NCBI GenBank assembly: GCA_003564655.1
Contig: PXES01000153.1
Coordinates: 1 to 6,728 of the forward strand
From: Paracoccaceae bacterium
GTDB lineage: Bacteria > Pseudomonadota > Alphaproteobacteria > Rhodobacterales > Rhodobacteraceae
Direction: 5' to 3'
DNA length: 6,728 nt
Shown here piece after piece: positions 1-5,586 of the stretch. The notes under the pieces were generated by a model, which had not been told where the DNA came from, searched no databases, and worked only from the letters and a program-made list of their open reading frames with translations. How positions within the stretch are numbered: position 1 is the stretch's first letter; the number at the start of each line of letters is the position of its first letter. A program made the position numbers and the translations under genes.

Positions 1-229
1 GGTCGAAGATCACCCGCTCTGCGCCGTTGATGAACAGCGCCGTGTGATCGCCGCGCCCGGAGCCGTAATGCATGATCGTCACCAGCGCGAGTTCGGGCGG
101 GCCGCCATGGACATGGCGCGCAGCCGAGACCTCGGCATCGCTGGCCCAGATGGCCGGGCCGCCACAGCCGCCCAAAAGCGCGAGGGCCAGCCCGAAAACC
201 AGCGCGAGGCGCGCGGATAGAAATGTCAT
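1..229 (-). CDS. Putative lipoprotein of unknown function, N-terminal part (continues beyond left edge)
   Basis: The frame opens with ATG at 229 and stays open to position 1, giving 76 codons of a protein whose C-terminus lies outside the window. Residues 1-21 form a lipoprotein signal peptide: Arg7, then a run of Leu/Ala/Val, ending in a lipobox Leu-Gly-Gly-Cys with Cys22 as the predicted lipidated residue. The product should therefore be exported and membrane-anchored. After a short spacer comes a stretch rich in His and Gly, then GDHTALFINGAERVIFD, which looks like beta strands around a conserved His. That is faintly reminiscent of papain-like NlpC/P60-type folds, but this is only an impression. 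The Shine-Dalgarno signal is weak. The gene starts 57 bases after the oxidase subunit IV gene on the same strand, so it is probably its operon partner. I do not recognise the family and assign no function. Confidence 0.72.
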   Translation of the reverse strand, partial: MTFLSARLALVFGLALALLGGCGGPAIWASDAEVSAARHVHGGPPELALVTIMHYGSGRGDHTALFINGAERVIFD

Positions 230-286
230 GATCGTCCGTGTCCGCTTGGGGTCCGGTCGCCGCGCGGGGCGGCAAGGCGGTCCACG

Positions 287-421
287 TCAGGAATTCGCAA
301 GCGCAAGGAATACCAGCACGCCAAGGCTGATCGCCGTGGCCCAGATGGTCACGCGGATGAAACCGACAAAGGTCTTTTCCTGCTCTGAAATATCCATCTT
401 GCCGTGTTCATGCTTTGCCAT
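287..421 (-). CDS. ctaH: aa3-type cytochrome c oxidase subunit IV (44 aa)
   Basis: This 44-residue protein has a short polar, His-rich N-terminus (MAKHEHGKMDISEQEKTF), then one hydrophobic helix at about residues 19-41, and ends in Ala-Asn-Ser. That is the size and architecture of the small subunit IV of bacterial aa3-type cytochrome c oxidases, a single-helix protein in the inner membrane (CtaH in Paracoccus denitrificans, about 50 residues). In the family it sits at the periphery of the core subunits, and its function is unclear. A longer frame continues upstream, but the start at 421 is set by a perfect AGGAGG five bases before the ATG. The G+C-rich N-terminal extension looks non-coding. 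The gene is followed 57 bases later by the lipoprotein gene. No subunit I, II or III gene is in the window, so this subunit is encoded away from its partners or they lie further left. Confidence 0.88.
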   Translation of the reverse strand: MAKHEHGKMDISEQEKTFVGFIRVTIWATAISLGVLVFLALANS

Positions 422-426
422 CTGCG

Positions 427-432
427 CCTCCT
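427..432 (-). promoter_or_regulatory. Ribosome binding site that fixes the ctaH start
   Basis: On the minus strand the sequence is AGGAGG, a full match to the anti-Shine-Dalgarno core, with five bases before the ATG at 421. It shows that the 44-residue product is the real one rather than a 101-residue version starting at 592. Confidence 0.8.
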
Positions 433-535
433 GATACCGCGACTTGCCAGACTCGATAGCCGATGATCGCGGCGCTGTCACCCCCTGCCCGCGCGGCTGT
501 GGCAAAGCGCGCTCGGACACGAGACCCGGCCGCCC

Positions 536-630
536 GCGGGGGTGCCCTGCCCCCGCCCCCGGCACGGGGGCGAGCGCCCGCGAGCGGGGCATGGGCGGGC
601 GGGTGGGCTCCGCTCGCGGGCGCTTGCCCC
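536..630. repeat. Cluster of three G+C-rich hairpins in the gap between the MBL gene and ctaH
   Basis: Three inverted repeats abut or overlap. H1 pairs gcggggg (536-542) with cccccgc (550-556) around a 7-base loop. H2 pairs cgcccccg (554-561) with cgggggcg (565-572) around a GCA loop. H3 is a 24-bp stem pairing 567-590 with 607-630 around a 16-base loop (591-606). In a plus-strand transcript H3 has only two G-U pairs and no other imperfection; in a minus-strand transcript those two positions become C-A mismatches. H2 and H3 share 567-572, and H1 and H2 share 554-556, so they cannot all be fully formed together. The cluster lies 20 bases downstream of the MBL stop codon and upstream of ctaH, where a terminator or insulator would be expected, but no T tract follows on either strand. 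Alternatives are a dispersed palindromic repeat (REP-like) or a protein-binding site. The pairing is directly visible; the role is inferred. Confidence 0.7.
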
Positions 631-649
631 GCCCGCGACACGCACTGCA

Positions 650-1708
650 TTACAGATCGCGCGAAACGGCCTGCCACAGCCAGGCACCGTCCGGTCCCAG
701 CCGACGCGTCACGCGACCCGCCGCGCGCAGATGGTTGAGATGCGCGACCGTCTCGGCCAGGGCCAGCCCGTAGGTCGCCTCGGTCACCTTGCGCCGGAAG
801 AGTGGCGCGAAGCAATCGCCCGCGACGCGCGGGCTGGCCAGATGCGCCTCCAGCCGGTCAAGCGCGCTGATATGGTTCTCGATCTTCTGCGCCAGCCGCA
901 ACGGCAGCCCGGTGAAGGGCAGCTTGTGGCCCGGCAGCACCAGATGCTCGGGCCGCGCCACCTCGGCGAGTGCCGCGCAGCTTTGCATCCAGTCGGCGAC
1001 CGGGTCGGCCTCGGGCTCGGTCGCATAGACACCCAGCACCGGCGAGATGCCCGGCAGCAGCTGGTCCGCCCCCAGCACCAGATTGCAGTCGCGCGACCAG
1101 AGCGTGATCTGGTCTGGCGCGTGGCCGTGGCCCAGCCGCACATCCCAGTCGCGCCCGCCCGCGCGCAGCACATCGCCAGCCTGCACAGTGCAGAAGCCAA
1201 GTGGCAGCGGGGCCACCGTGTCGCGGAAATTGAAGGGCTTGGCGGTGCGGCGCGCCTCGAACACCTGCGGGTCCATGCCCGCGCGCCGCCAGAATTCCAG
1301 CATCTCGGGCGGCGGCAAATCCTGCGCGTCAAGCGTCAGCATCCGCGCGAAAAGCCAGGCGGTGCGGGTGGTCCACAGCGCGGCCCCCTGCGCCTGGAAC
1401 CAGCCCGCGAGGCCGATATGGTCGGGATGATGGTGGCTGACGATCACGCGCTGCACGGGCTTGCCGCGCAGCGGCCCGCTCAGCAGCGCCTGCCAAAGGT
1501 CGCGCGCGCGTGCCGTATCAAGCCCGGTGTCGAAGACCGTCCAGGCATCGCCATCGTCGAGGATGTAGACATTGACGTGATCGAGTGCCATCGGCAGCGG
1601 CAGCCGCGCCCAGAGCACGCCCTGGGCGATCTCGGTCACCTGCCCGGCCTCGGGGGGCGCGGCGAAGGGGTGGCGGATGCCACCCTGCGGGTCGCGACCG
1701 TCCATCAT
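650..1708 (-). CDS. Metallo-beta-lactamase-fold hydrolase, glyoxalase II-like, with C-terminal winged helix
   Basis: This 352-residue cytoplasmic protein has no signal peptide. The metal site is complete for the fold: His92-x-His94-x-Asp96-His97 in SHHHPDHIG, His196 in GHGHAPDQ, bridging Asp215 in LGADQ, and His261 in PGHKLPF. It should therefore bind two metal ions and hydrolyse an ester or thioester type substrate. Residues about 300-350 resemble the small winged-helix tail common in MBL hydrolases of this glyoxalase II/LACTB2-like branch. The start overlaps the stop of the upstream acyl-CoA dehydrogenase gene as ATGATG, with Met codons at 1708 and 1705; either could be used, and there is no strong Shine-Dalgarno, which suggests translational coupling. 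The substrate is unknown. Thioester hydrolysis in acyl-CoA metabolism is an inference from the gene pairing and from glyoxalase II chemistry. The stop codon is TAA at 652-650, just before the hairpin cluster. Confidence 0.93.
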   Translation of the reverse strand: MMDGRDPQGGIRHPFAAPPEAGQVTEIAQGVLWARLPLPMALDHVNVYILDDGDAWTVFDTGLDTARARDLWQALLSGPLRGKPVQRVIVSHHHPDHIGLAGWFQAQGAALWTTRTAWLFARMLTLDAQDLPPPEMLEFWRRAGMDPQVFEARRTAKPFNFRDTVAPLPLGFCTVQAGDVLRAGGRDWDVRLGHGHAPDQITLWSRDCNLVLGADQLLPGISPVLGVYATEPEADPVADWMQSCAALAEVARPEHLVLPGHKLPFTGLPLRLAQKIENHISALDRLEAHLASPRVAGDCFAPLFRRKVTEATYGLALAETVAHLNHLRAAGRVTRRLGPDGAWLWQAVSRDL

Positions 1709-3411
1709 GCCGCCAGATCGTCATCCGAAAGCGCATACAGCGCCGCCGCGCCGGCCCGCGCCTGTGCGATCAGCCCCGCATGTTCGGGCAGGATGCGGCT
1801 GACGAAGACCCGCGCCAGGGCTTTCTGCGCCGACCCGCCCGCGCAGGCCGCGCGCAGGTGGTAATGCCCGCCCAGCACGCGGGCGAAGGCACGCAGGTAA
1901 GCCGCCGCCCCGGCGAAGCGGTCCTCCATATCCTGCGCGAGCAGCCATTCGGTCGCCTCGCGCAGCGACTCGGCGGCCTGCCAGACCGGCTCGGCCAGAT
2001 CGGGCAGCGTGGCGCGGGCTTCCTCGGCAGTGTCCTCGACCTCTTGCAGCAGGCGAAAGGCCGCCTCGCCGCCATCCATCAGCTTGCGGCCCACCAGATC
2101 CATCGCCTGAATGCCGTTGGTCCCCTCATAGATCGCGGTCACGCGGACATCGCGCAGGAACTGCGCGGCGCCCGTCTCTTCGACATAGCCCATGCCGCCA
2201 TGCAGCTGGATGCCGGCATTGGCGACCTCGATGCCGATCTCGGTGCCATGCGCCTTGGTGATGGGCGTCAGAAGTGCTGCGCGTGCGGCCCAGTCCCCGG
2301 ACCCGGTGGCGCGCGCCATATCGACCGCAACGGAGTTGGCCAGCGCGATGGCGCGGATGGCGAAAATCTCGGCCTTCATGCCGGCCAACTGGCGGCGCAC
2401 ATCGGCATGTTCGATGATCGCGCCATCGCCACTGACCGGGCTGCGCCCCTGCCGGCGGTCGCGGGCATAGCCGAGCGCCTGCTGATAGGCGGCCTCGGCC
2501 ACGCCGATCCCCTGCAGACCCACCCCGATGCGGGCATTGTTCATCATGGTGAACATCGCCGCCATGCCCTTGTGCGCTTCGCCCACCAGCCAGCCAGTGG
2601 CGCGCTCATACTCCATCACCGCGGTGGGCGAGCCATGCAGGCCCAGCTTGTGTTCGAGCGAGATCACCCGCAGCGCGTTGCGCGCCCCCGGCTTGCCATC
2701 GGCATCGGGCAGGAATTTCGGCACCAGGAACAGGCTGATTCCGCGCGTGCCCGCAGGCGAGTCCGGCAGCCGCGCAAGCACCAGATGACAGACATTCCCG
2801 GTAAAGTCGCAATCACCCCACGAGATGTAGATCTTCTGCCCCGTGATCGCATAGCTGCCATCGTCATTGGGCTCGGCCCGGCTGCGCAGCGCACCGACAT
2901 CGCTGCCCGCCTGCGGCTCGGTCAGGTTCATGGTGCCGGACCAGTCGCCCGCGATCAGACGCGGCAGGTAGACGGATTTCAGATCGTCATCGGCGTGATG
3001 TTCCAGCGCCTCGATCTGGCCCTGGGTCAGCAGCGGGTTCAACTGAAGCGAAAGGCACGCCCCCGACATCATCTCGTTGAGTGCTGCCGCCAGCGTCTGC
3101 GGCAGCCCCATGCCGCCATGCGCCGGATCGGCGGCGATGCCAACCCAGCCGCCCTCGGCAATGGCGCCGAAGGCCTCGGCATAGCCGGGGGGCGAGCGCA
3201 GCACGCCGTTCTCCAGCCGCGCGGGCTGCGTGTCGCCCACACGCTGCAGCGGCGCGAGCACGTCCTCGCACAGCCGCGCGGCCTCGGTCAGGATGGCGGA
3301 CGTGGTGTCGGGGGTGGCCTCGGCGAAGCGGTCGGTTCGCGCAAGCTGGTCGTAGCCCACGACATGGTCGAGCAGGAAGCGGAAATCCGAAAGCGGCGCG
3401 CGGTAGGGCAT
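1705..3411 (-). CDS. Acyl-CoA dehydrogenase, long form with C-terminal extra domain (FadE/DmdC-like)
   Basis: This 568-residue FAD enzyme is predicted to catalyse alpha,beta-dehydrogenation of an acyl-CoA and pass electrons to electron-transfer flavoprotein. The N-terminus MPYRAPLSDFRFLLDHV is the typical opening of the approximately 570-600 residue branch that includes 3-methylmercaptopropionyl-CoA dehydrogenase DmdC and several fatty acyl-CoA dehydrogenases. Domains, roughly: N-terminal helices to 155; a beta domain at 160-270 with MNLTEPQAGSD (161-171); a C-terminal helical domain at 282-445 with IQLHGGMGYVEE (401-412) and the catalytic base Glu429 in AIYEGTNGIQ; then an extra helical tail at 460-565. 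A start at 3531 would add 40 Pro/Arg-rich residues. I reject it because AGGAG lies six bases before the ATG at 3411. The gene leads an operon with the overlapping MBL hydrolase. DMSP-derived methylmercaptopropionyl-CoA is a possible substrate, but no dmdB or dmdD gene is present, so a medium- or long-chain acyl-CoA is equally possible. Confidence 0.94.
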   Translation of the reverse strand: MPYRAPLSDFRFLLDHVVGYDQLARTDRFAEATPDTTSAILTEAARLCEDVLAPLQRVGDTQPARLENGVLRSPPGYAEAFGAIAEGGWVGIAADPAHGGMGLPQTLAAALNEMMSGACLSLQLNPLLTQGQIEALEHHADDDLKSVYLPRLIAGDWSGTMNLTEPQAGSDVGALRSRAEPNDDGSYAITGQKIYISWGDCDFTGNVCHLVLARLPDSPAGTRGISLFLVPKFLPDADGKPGARNALRVISLEHKLGLHGSPTAVMEYERATGWLVGEAHKGMAAMFTMMNNARIGVGLQGIGVAEAAYQQALGYARDRRQGRSPVSGDGAIIEHADVRRQLAGMKAEIFAIRAIALANSVAVDMARATGSGDWAARAALLTPITKAHGTEIGIEVANAGIQLHGGMGYVEETGAAQFLRDVRVTAIYEGTNGIQAMDLVGRKLMDGGEAAFRLLQEVEDTAEEARATLPDLAEPVWQAAESLREATEWLLAQDMEDRFAGAAAYLRAFARVLGGHYHLRAACAGGSAQKALARVFVSRILPEHAGLIAQARAGAAALYALSDDDLAA

Positions 3412-3417
3412 GGGGGG

Positions 3418-3422
3418 CTCCT
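3418..3422 (-). promoter_or_regulatory. Ribosome binding site that fixes the acyl-CoA dehydrogenase start
   Basis: AGGAG on the minus strand is separated from the ATG at 3411 by six C residues. Together with the family-typical MPYRAP opening, it decides this start over the in-frame upstream codon at 3531. Confidence 0.75.
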
Positions 3423-3427
3423 GTTCA

Positions 3428-3478
3428 GGGACGGGGCTTGGCAAGCGGGGCGGGCATGGCCTATGGCAGACCCGTCCC
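3428..3478. repeat. Inverted repeats in the divergent acyl-CoA dehydrogenase/sua5 promoter region
   Basis: A perfect 8-bp inverted repeat, gggacggg (3428-3435) and cccgtccc (3471-3478), brackets 35 bases. Just inside its left arm is a second dyad, gcttg-g-caagc (3436-3446). Both lie between the two divergent genes and overlap the candidate promoter elements, so they could be operator half-sites for a dimeric regulator or a leader hairpin. No regulator gene is in the window, so the binding protein is unknown. Confidence 0.45.
3438..3467 (+). promoter_or_regulatory. Weak candidate promoter for the Sua5 gene
   Basis: TTGGCA (3438-3443) and TATGGC (3462-3467), with an 18-base spacer, are the best promoter-like pair upstream of the start at 3530. 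The -10 match is poor. If real, it would overlap the leader of the divergent dehydrogenase operon. Confidence 0.22.
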
Positions 3479-3479
3479 G

Positions 3480-3508
3480 GTGATAGCCTGTCGGGGCCGA
3501 TTTCTGAA
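3480..3508 (-). promoter_or_regulatory. Candidate sigma-70-type promoter for the acyl-CoA dehydrogenase operon
   Basis: On the minus strand, TTCAGA (3508-3503) and TATCAC (3485-3480) each match four of six consensus bases, with a 17-base spacer. Transcription would start near 3473 and leave a leader of about 60 bases. The start would fall inside the right arm of the inverted repeat described for 3428-3478. This is predicted by eye only. Confidence 0.35.
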
Positions 3509-3529
3509 CCGGAACGCCACGTCACGCCC

Positions 3530-4495
3530 ATGCCGTCACCTGCCCGGACCTTTGATACGGAAATCCTGACCGCCGATGCGGGCGGGGTCGCGCGCGCGGT
3601 TGCATTCTTGCGCGCGGGCGCGTTGGTGGCCCTGCCGACCGAGACAGTCTATGGCCTCGCCGCCGATGCCCGCAACCCCGAGGCCGTGGCCGCGATTTAC
3701 ACGGCCAAGGGGCGGCCCGCTGAAAACCCGCTGATCGTTCATGTGGCGGGGCTGGATGCCGCGCAGGCGCTGGCCGAACTGCCGCCCCCCGCGCAGGCCC
3801 TCGCCCGCGCCTTCTGGCCCGGCCCGCTCACCCTGCTCGCGCCCCTGCGCGCGGACCACGGGCTTGCCGAGGCCGTGACGGCCGGGCGCAGCCGCGTGGC
3901 CCTGCGCGTGCCCGCGCATCCGCTGGCGCGCGCGGTGCTTCAGGCGTTCGGCGGACCGGTCGCGGCACCGTCCGCCAACCCCTCGGGACGGATCAGCCCG
4001 ACACGGGCCGCGCATGTGCTGGCGGGGCTATCGGGCCGGATCGCGGCCGTGCTCGATGGCGGGGCCTGTCCGGTGGGGCTGGAGTCGACGATCGTGGGCT
4101 TCGAGGGGGATGCGCCGGTGCTCTTGCGCGCGGGCGGAGTGAGCGCCGAGGCGCTGGCCGAGGCTCTCGGCACGCCACTCCGCGCGGCTGCGGCGACGGG
4201 TGTGCTGACCGCGCCTGGGCAGCTGCCTTCGCACTACGCCCCCCGCGCGCCGCTGCGGCTGGACGTCACGACGCCCGCGCCGGGCGAGATCTGGATCGGC
4301 TTCGGGCCGGGCTGCGATGACGCGGTGCTGAGCCTGTCCGTGACCGGCGATCTGTCGGAAGCGGCGGCGCGGCTGTTCGAGGTGCTGCATTCGGCGGATG
4401 CGCTGGGCCAGCCCATCGCCGTGGCCCCGGTGCCCGAGGAGGGGCTGGGGGTTGCGATCAATGACCGGCTGCGGCGGGCTGCGGCGCCGCGATGA
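3530..4495 (+). CDS. sua5: L-threonylcarbamoyladenylate synthase, two-domain Sua5 type
   Basis: This 321-residue cytoplasmic enzyme makes threonylcarbamoyl-AMP from threonine, bicarbonate and ATP. That is the first step of the t6A37 modification of tRNAs reading ANN codons; the TsaD complex completes it. The YrdC/TsaC domain spans about residues 15-200 and shows ALPTETVYGLAADA (32-45), the Lys-x-Arg nucleotide/substrate motif in AKGRPAENPL (59-68), PSANPSG (147-153) and GLESTIVGF (183-191). A linker with APGQLPSHYAP (228-238) leads into the C-terminal Sua5 domain (about 240-315), which marks it as the Sua5/TsaC2 form rather than short TsaC. The family linker usually begins Ser-Pro-Gly; here it is Ala-Pro-Gly. 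A frame extends upstream to 3410, but MPSPARTFDTEIL at 3530 fits the family length. The Shine-Dalgarno is weak. The gene is divergent from the acyl-CoA dehydrogenase and convergent with dapD. Confidence 0.95.
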   Translation: MPSPARTFDTEILTADAGGVARAVAFLRAGALVALPTETVYGLAADARNPEAVAAIYTAKGRPAENPLIVHVAGLDAAQALAELPPPAQALARAFWPGPLTLLAPLRADHGLAEAVTAGRSRVALRVPAHPLARAVLQAFGGPVAAPSANPSGRISPTRAAHVLAGLSGRIAAVLDGGACPVGLESTIVGFEGDAPVLLRAGGVSAEALAEALGTPLRAAAATGVLTAPGQLPSHYAPRAPLRLDVTTPAPGEIWIGFGPGCDDAVLSLSVTGDLSEAAARLFEVLHSADALGQPIAVAPVPEEGLGVAINDRLRRAAAPR

Positions 4496-4502
4496 GTTTT
4501 TT
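4471..4502 (+). terminator. Possible intrinsic terminator overlapping the sua5 stop codon
   Basis: A 6-bp G+C stem, gcggcg (4471-4476) with cgccgc (4485-4490) and an 8-base loop, lies in the last codons of sua5. Six bases (gatgag, containing the stop) separate it from a run of six T at 4497-4502. The stem is short and the gap before the T run is longer than usual, so efficiency is doubtful. It is the only clean T tract after any gene in this window. Confidence 0.35.
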
Positions 4503-4512
4503 CGGGGCGGGG

Positions 4513-4604
4513 CTTGAGGGACTGCCGTCCCGCAAACTCCCTGCCTCAAGGGGTCGTCGTCATTTTCGCGCGGACCAGTGGCGTTCCAATGCCGACTCCT
4601 TGAG
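4513..4604. repeat. Overlapping inverted repeats in the sua5/dapD convergent gap
   Basis: The gap at 4496-4657 holds no convincing gene. It contains cttgag (4513-4518), its complement ctcaag (4545-4550), and cttgag again (4599-4604). The longer pairing is ctcaaggggtcg (4545-4556) with cgactccttgag (4593-4604), 12 bp with one G-T pair and a 36-base loop. The upstream alternative pairs 4513-4518 with 4545-4550 and encloses a small hairpin, gggac-tgcc-gtccc (4518-4531). The central arm can pair with only one partner at a time. Placement between two convergent genes suggests a bidirectional terminator or 3'-end processing structure, but no function is demonstrated. Confidence 0.45.
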
Positions 4605-4657
4605 AAACCCCGCGGATATCTGGAGCAAAGATGAAAGAGTGCGGCTCTGCGCAAGGC

Positions 4658-5488
4658 TCAGTCGCGCAGCAACTCGTTGATTCCGGTCTTGGCGCGGGTC
4701 TTGGCGTCGACGCGCTTGACGATCACCGCGCAGTAGAGGTTGATGCCGTTCTTCGAGGGCATCGAGCCTGCCACCACCACGGAATAGGGCGGCACCTCGC
4801 CATAGCTGACCGCCCCGGTCTCGCGGTCCACGATCTTGGTGGATTTGCCGATGAAGACGCCCATCCCCAGCACCGACCCCTCGCGCACGATGCAGCCCTC
4901 GACCACTTCCGAGCGCGCGCCGATGAAGCAGTTATCCTCGATGATGGTGGGGCCGGCCTGCATCGGTTCCAGCACGCCGCCGATGCCGACGCCGCCCGAC
5001 AGATGCACATTCTTGCCGATTTGCGCGCAAGAGCCGACCGTGGCCCATGTATCGACCATCGTGCCGCTGTCCACATAGGCGCCCAGATTGACGAAAGAGG
5101 GCATCAGCACGACGCCCGGCGCGATATAGGCCGAGCGGCGCACGACACAGTTGGGAACCGCGCGAAAGCCCGCGGTTTTCCAGTCTTCGGACTGCCAGCC
5201 CTTGAACTTGCTGTCCACCTTGTCCCACCAGCCGCTGCCCTGCGGCCCGCCGCTCTGCGGCTCCATATCCTTGATCCGGAAGCCCAGCAGGACGGCTTTC
5301 TTGGCCCATTGATTGACACGCCACTCGCCGCTTTCCTGACGCTCGGCGACCCGTAGTCGGCCCGCGTCGAGCGCGTCGAGCGTGTCCTCGATGGCAGCGC
5401 GGGTCGCTCCGCCTGTGGCGGGGGTGATCGAGTCGCGGGCCTCCCATGCCGCCTCGATGGCGGCTTCAAGTGCGGCTGTGTCGGTCAT
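4658..5488 (-). CDS. dapD: 2,3,4,5-tetrahydropyridine-2,6-dicarboxylate N-succinyltransferase
   Basis: The product is 276 residues, matching the family length (about 274). The enzyme transfers succinyl from succinyl-CoA to tetrahydrodipicolinate in the succinylase branch of diaminopimelate/lysine synthesis, which supplies peptidoglycan and lysine; it acts as a cytoplasmic trimer. An N-terminal helical domain (about 1-105, with RVNQWAKKAVLLGFRIKDM at 57-75) precedes a left-handed beta helix of hexapeptide repeats (about 108-245). The helix contains FVNLGAYVDSGTMVDTWATVGSCAQIG (132-158), GVLEPMQAGPTIIEDNCFIGARSEVVEG (171-198) and GVFIGKSTKI. Asp140 and a Glu in SEVVEG are the likely counterparts of reported active-site acids, an alignment I made by eye. 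GAGGGA lies five bases before the ATG. It is divergent from the LOG-family gene; no dapE or dapC is adjacent within the window. Confidence 0.97.
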   Translation of the reverse strand: MTDTAALEAAIEAAWEARDSITPATGGATRAAIEDTLDALDAGRLRVAERQESGEWRVNQWAKKAVLLGFRIKDMEPQSGGPQGSGWWDKVDSKFKGWQSEDWKTAGFRAVPNCVVRRSAYIAPGVVLMPSFVNLGAYVDSGTMVDTWATVGSCAQIGKNVHLSGGVGIGGVLEPMQAGPTIIEDNCFIGARSEVVEGCIVREGSVLGMGVFIGKSTKIVDRETGAVSYGEVPPYSVVVAGSMPSKNGINLYCAVIVKRVDAKTRAKTGINELLRD

Positions 5489-5537
5489 GGCGGTCCCTCG
5501 TTCCGGTTGCAGGGGCTCTGGTCATCTCTCGCGCCTC

Positions 5538-5566
5538 GCTATAGCCTCGGCCCGGCGGGAGCGCAA
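5538..5566 (-). promoter_or_regulatory. Candidate promoter for dapD
   Basis: On the minus strand TTGCGC (5566-5561) and TATAGC (5543-5538) are separated by exactly 17 bases. The -10 matches four of six consensus bases and the -35 matches three. The predicted start near 5531 leaves a leader of about 43 bases before dapD. The -10 is part of a perfect GCTATAGC palindrome (5538-5545), so a TATAGC also reads on the plus strand toward the LOG-family gene, though without a good -35 there. Confidence 0.42.
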
Positions 5567-5586
5567 TTCGCAGGCACGAGGATCCC

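Noticed and set aside
259..273. Small G+C hairpin gccgc-gcggg-gcggc between ctaH and the lipoprotein gene
   Set aside because: Five base pairs with no T tract in a G+C-rich gap is expected by chance; it is not enough to call a terminator.
287..592. 101-residue version of oxidase subunit IV starting at 592
   Set aside because: The extra N-terminal residues are Pro/Arg/Gly-rich and come from the hairpin region. A perfect AGGAGG precedes the ATG at 421, and 44 residues is the family size.
542..1864. 440-codon plus-strand open frame antisense to the MBL hydrolase
   Set aside because: It spans the hairpin cluster and the complement of a gene with intact catalytic motifs, and its composition is shadow-like.
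1585..3483. 632-codon plus-strand open frame antisense to the acyl-CoA dehydrogenase
   Set aside because: It mirrors a clearly recognisable enzyme on the other strand. Its translation is rich in Arg, Ala, Gly and His with no family motifs, as expected for the complement of high-G+C coding sequence.
3410..3529. 40-residue N-terminal extension of Sua5
   Set aside because: The segment lies across the divergent promoter region, does not resemble the family and would overlap the start of the acyl-CoA dehydrogenase.
4028..4654. 208-codon minus-strand frame across the sua5 3' half and the gap
   Set aside because: It is Arg/Pro/His-rich, without motifs or a ribosome binding site, and antisense to the conserved Sua5 domain.
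4492..4680. 62-codon plus-strand frame with an ATGA overlap to the sua5 stop
   Set aside because: The overlap looks like coupling, but the translation resembles no protein I know, it runs through the T tract and inverted repeats, and it ends inside the 3' end of dapD on the opposite strand.
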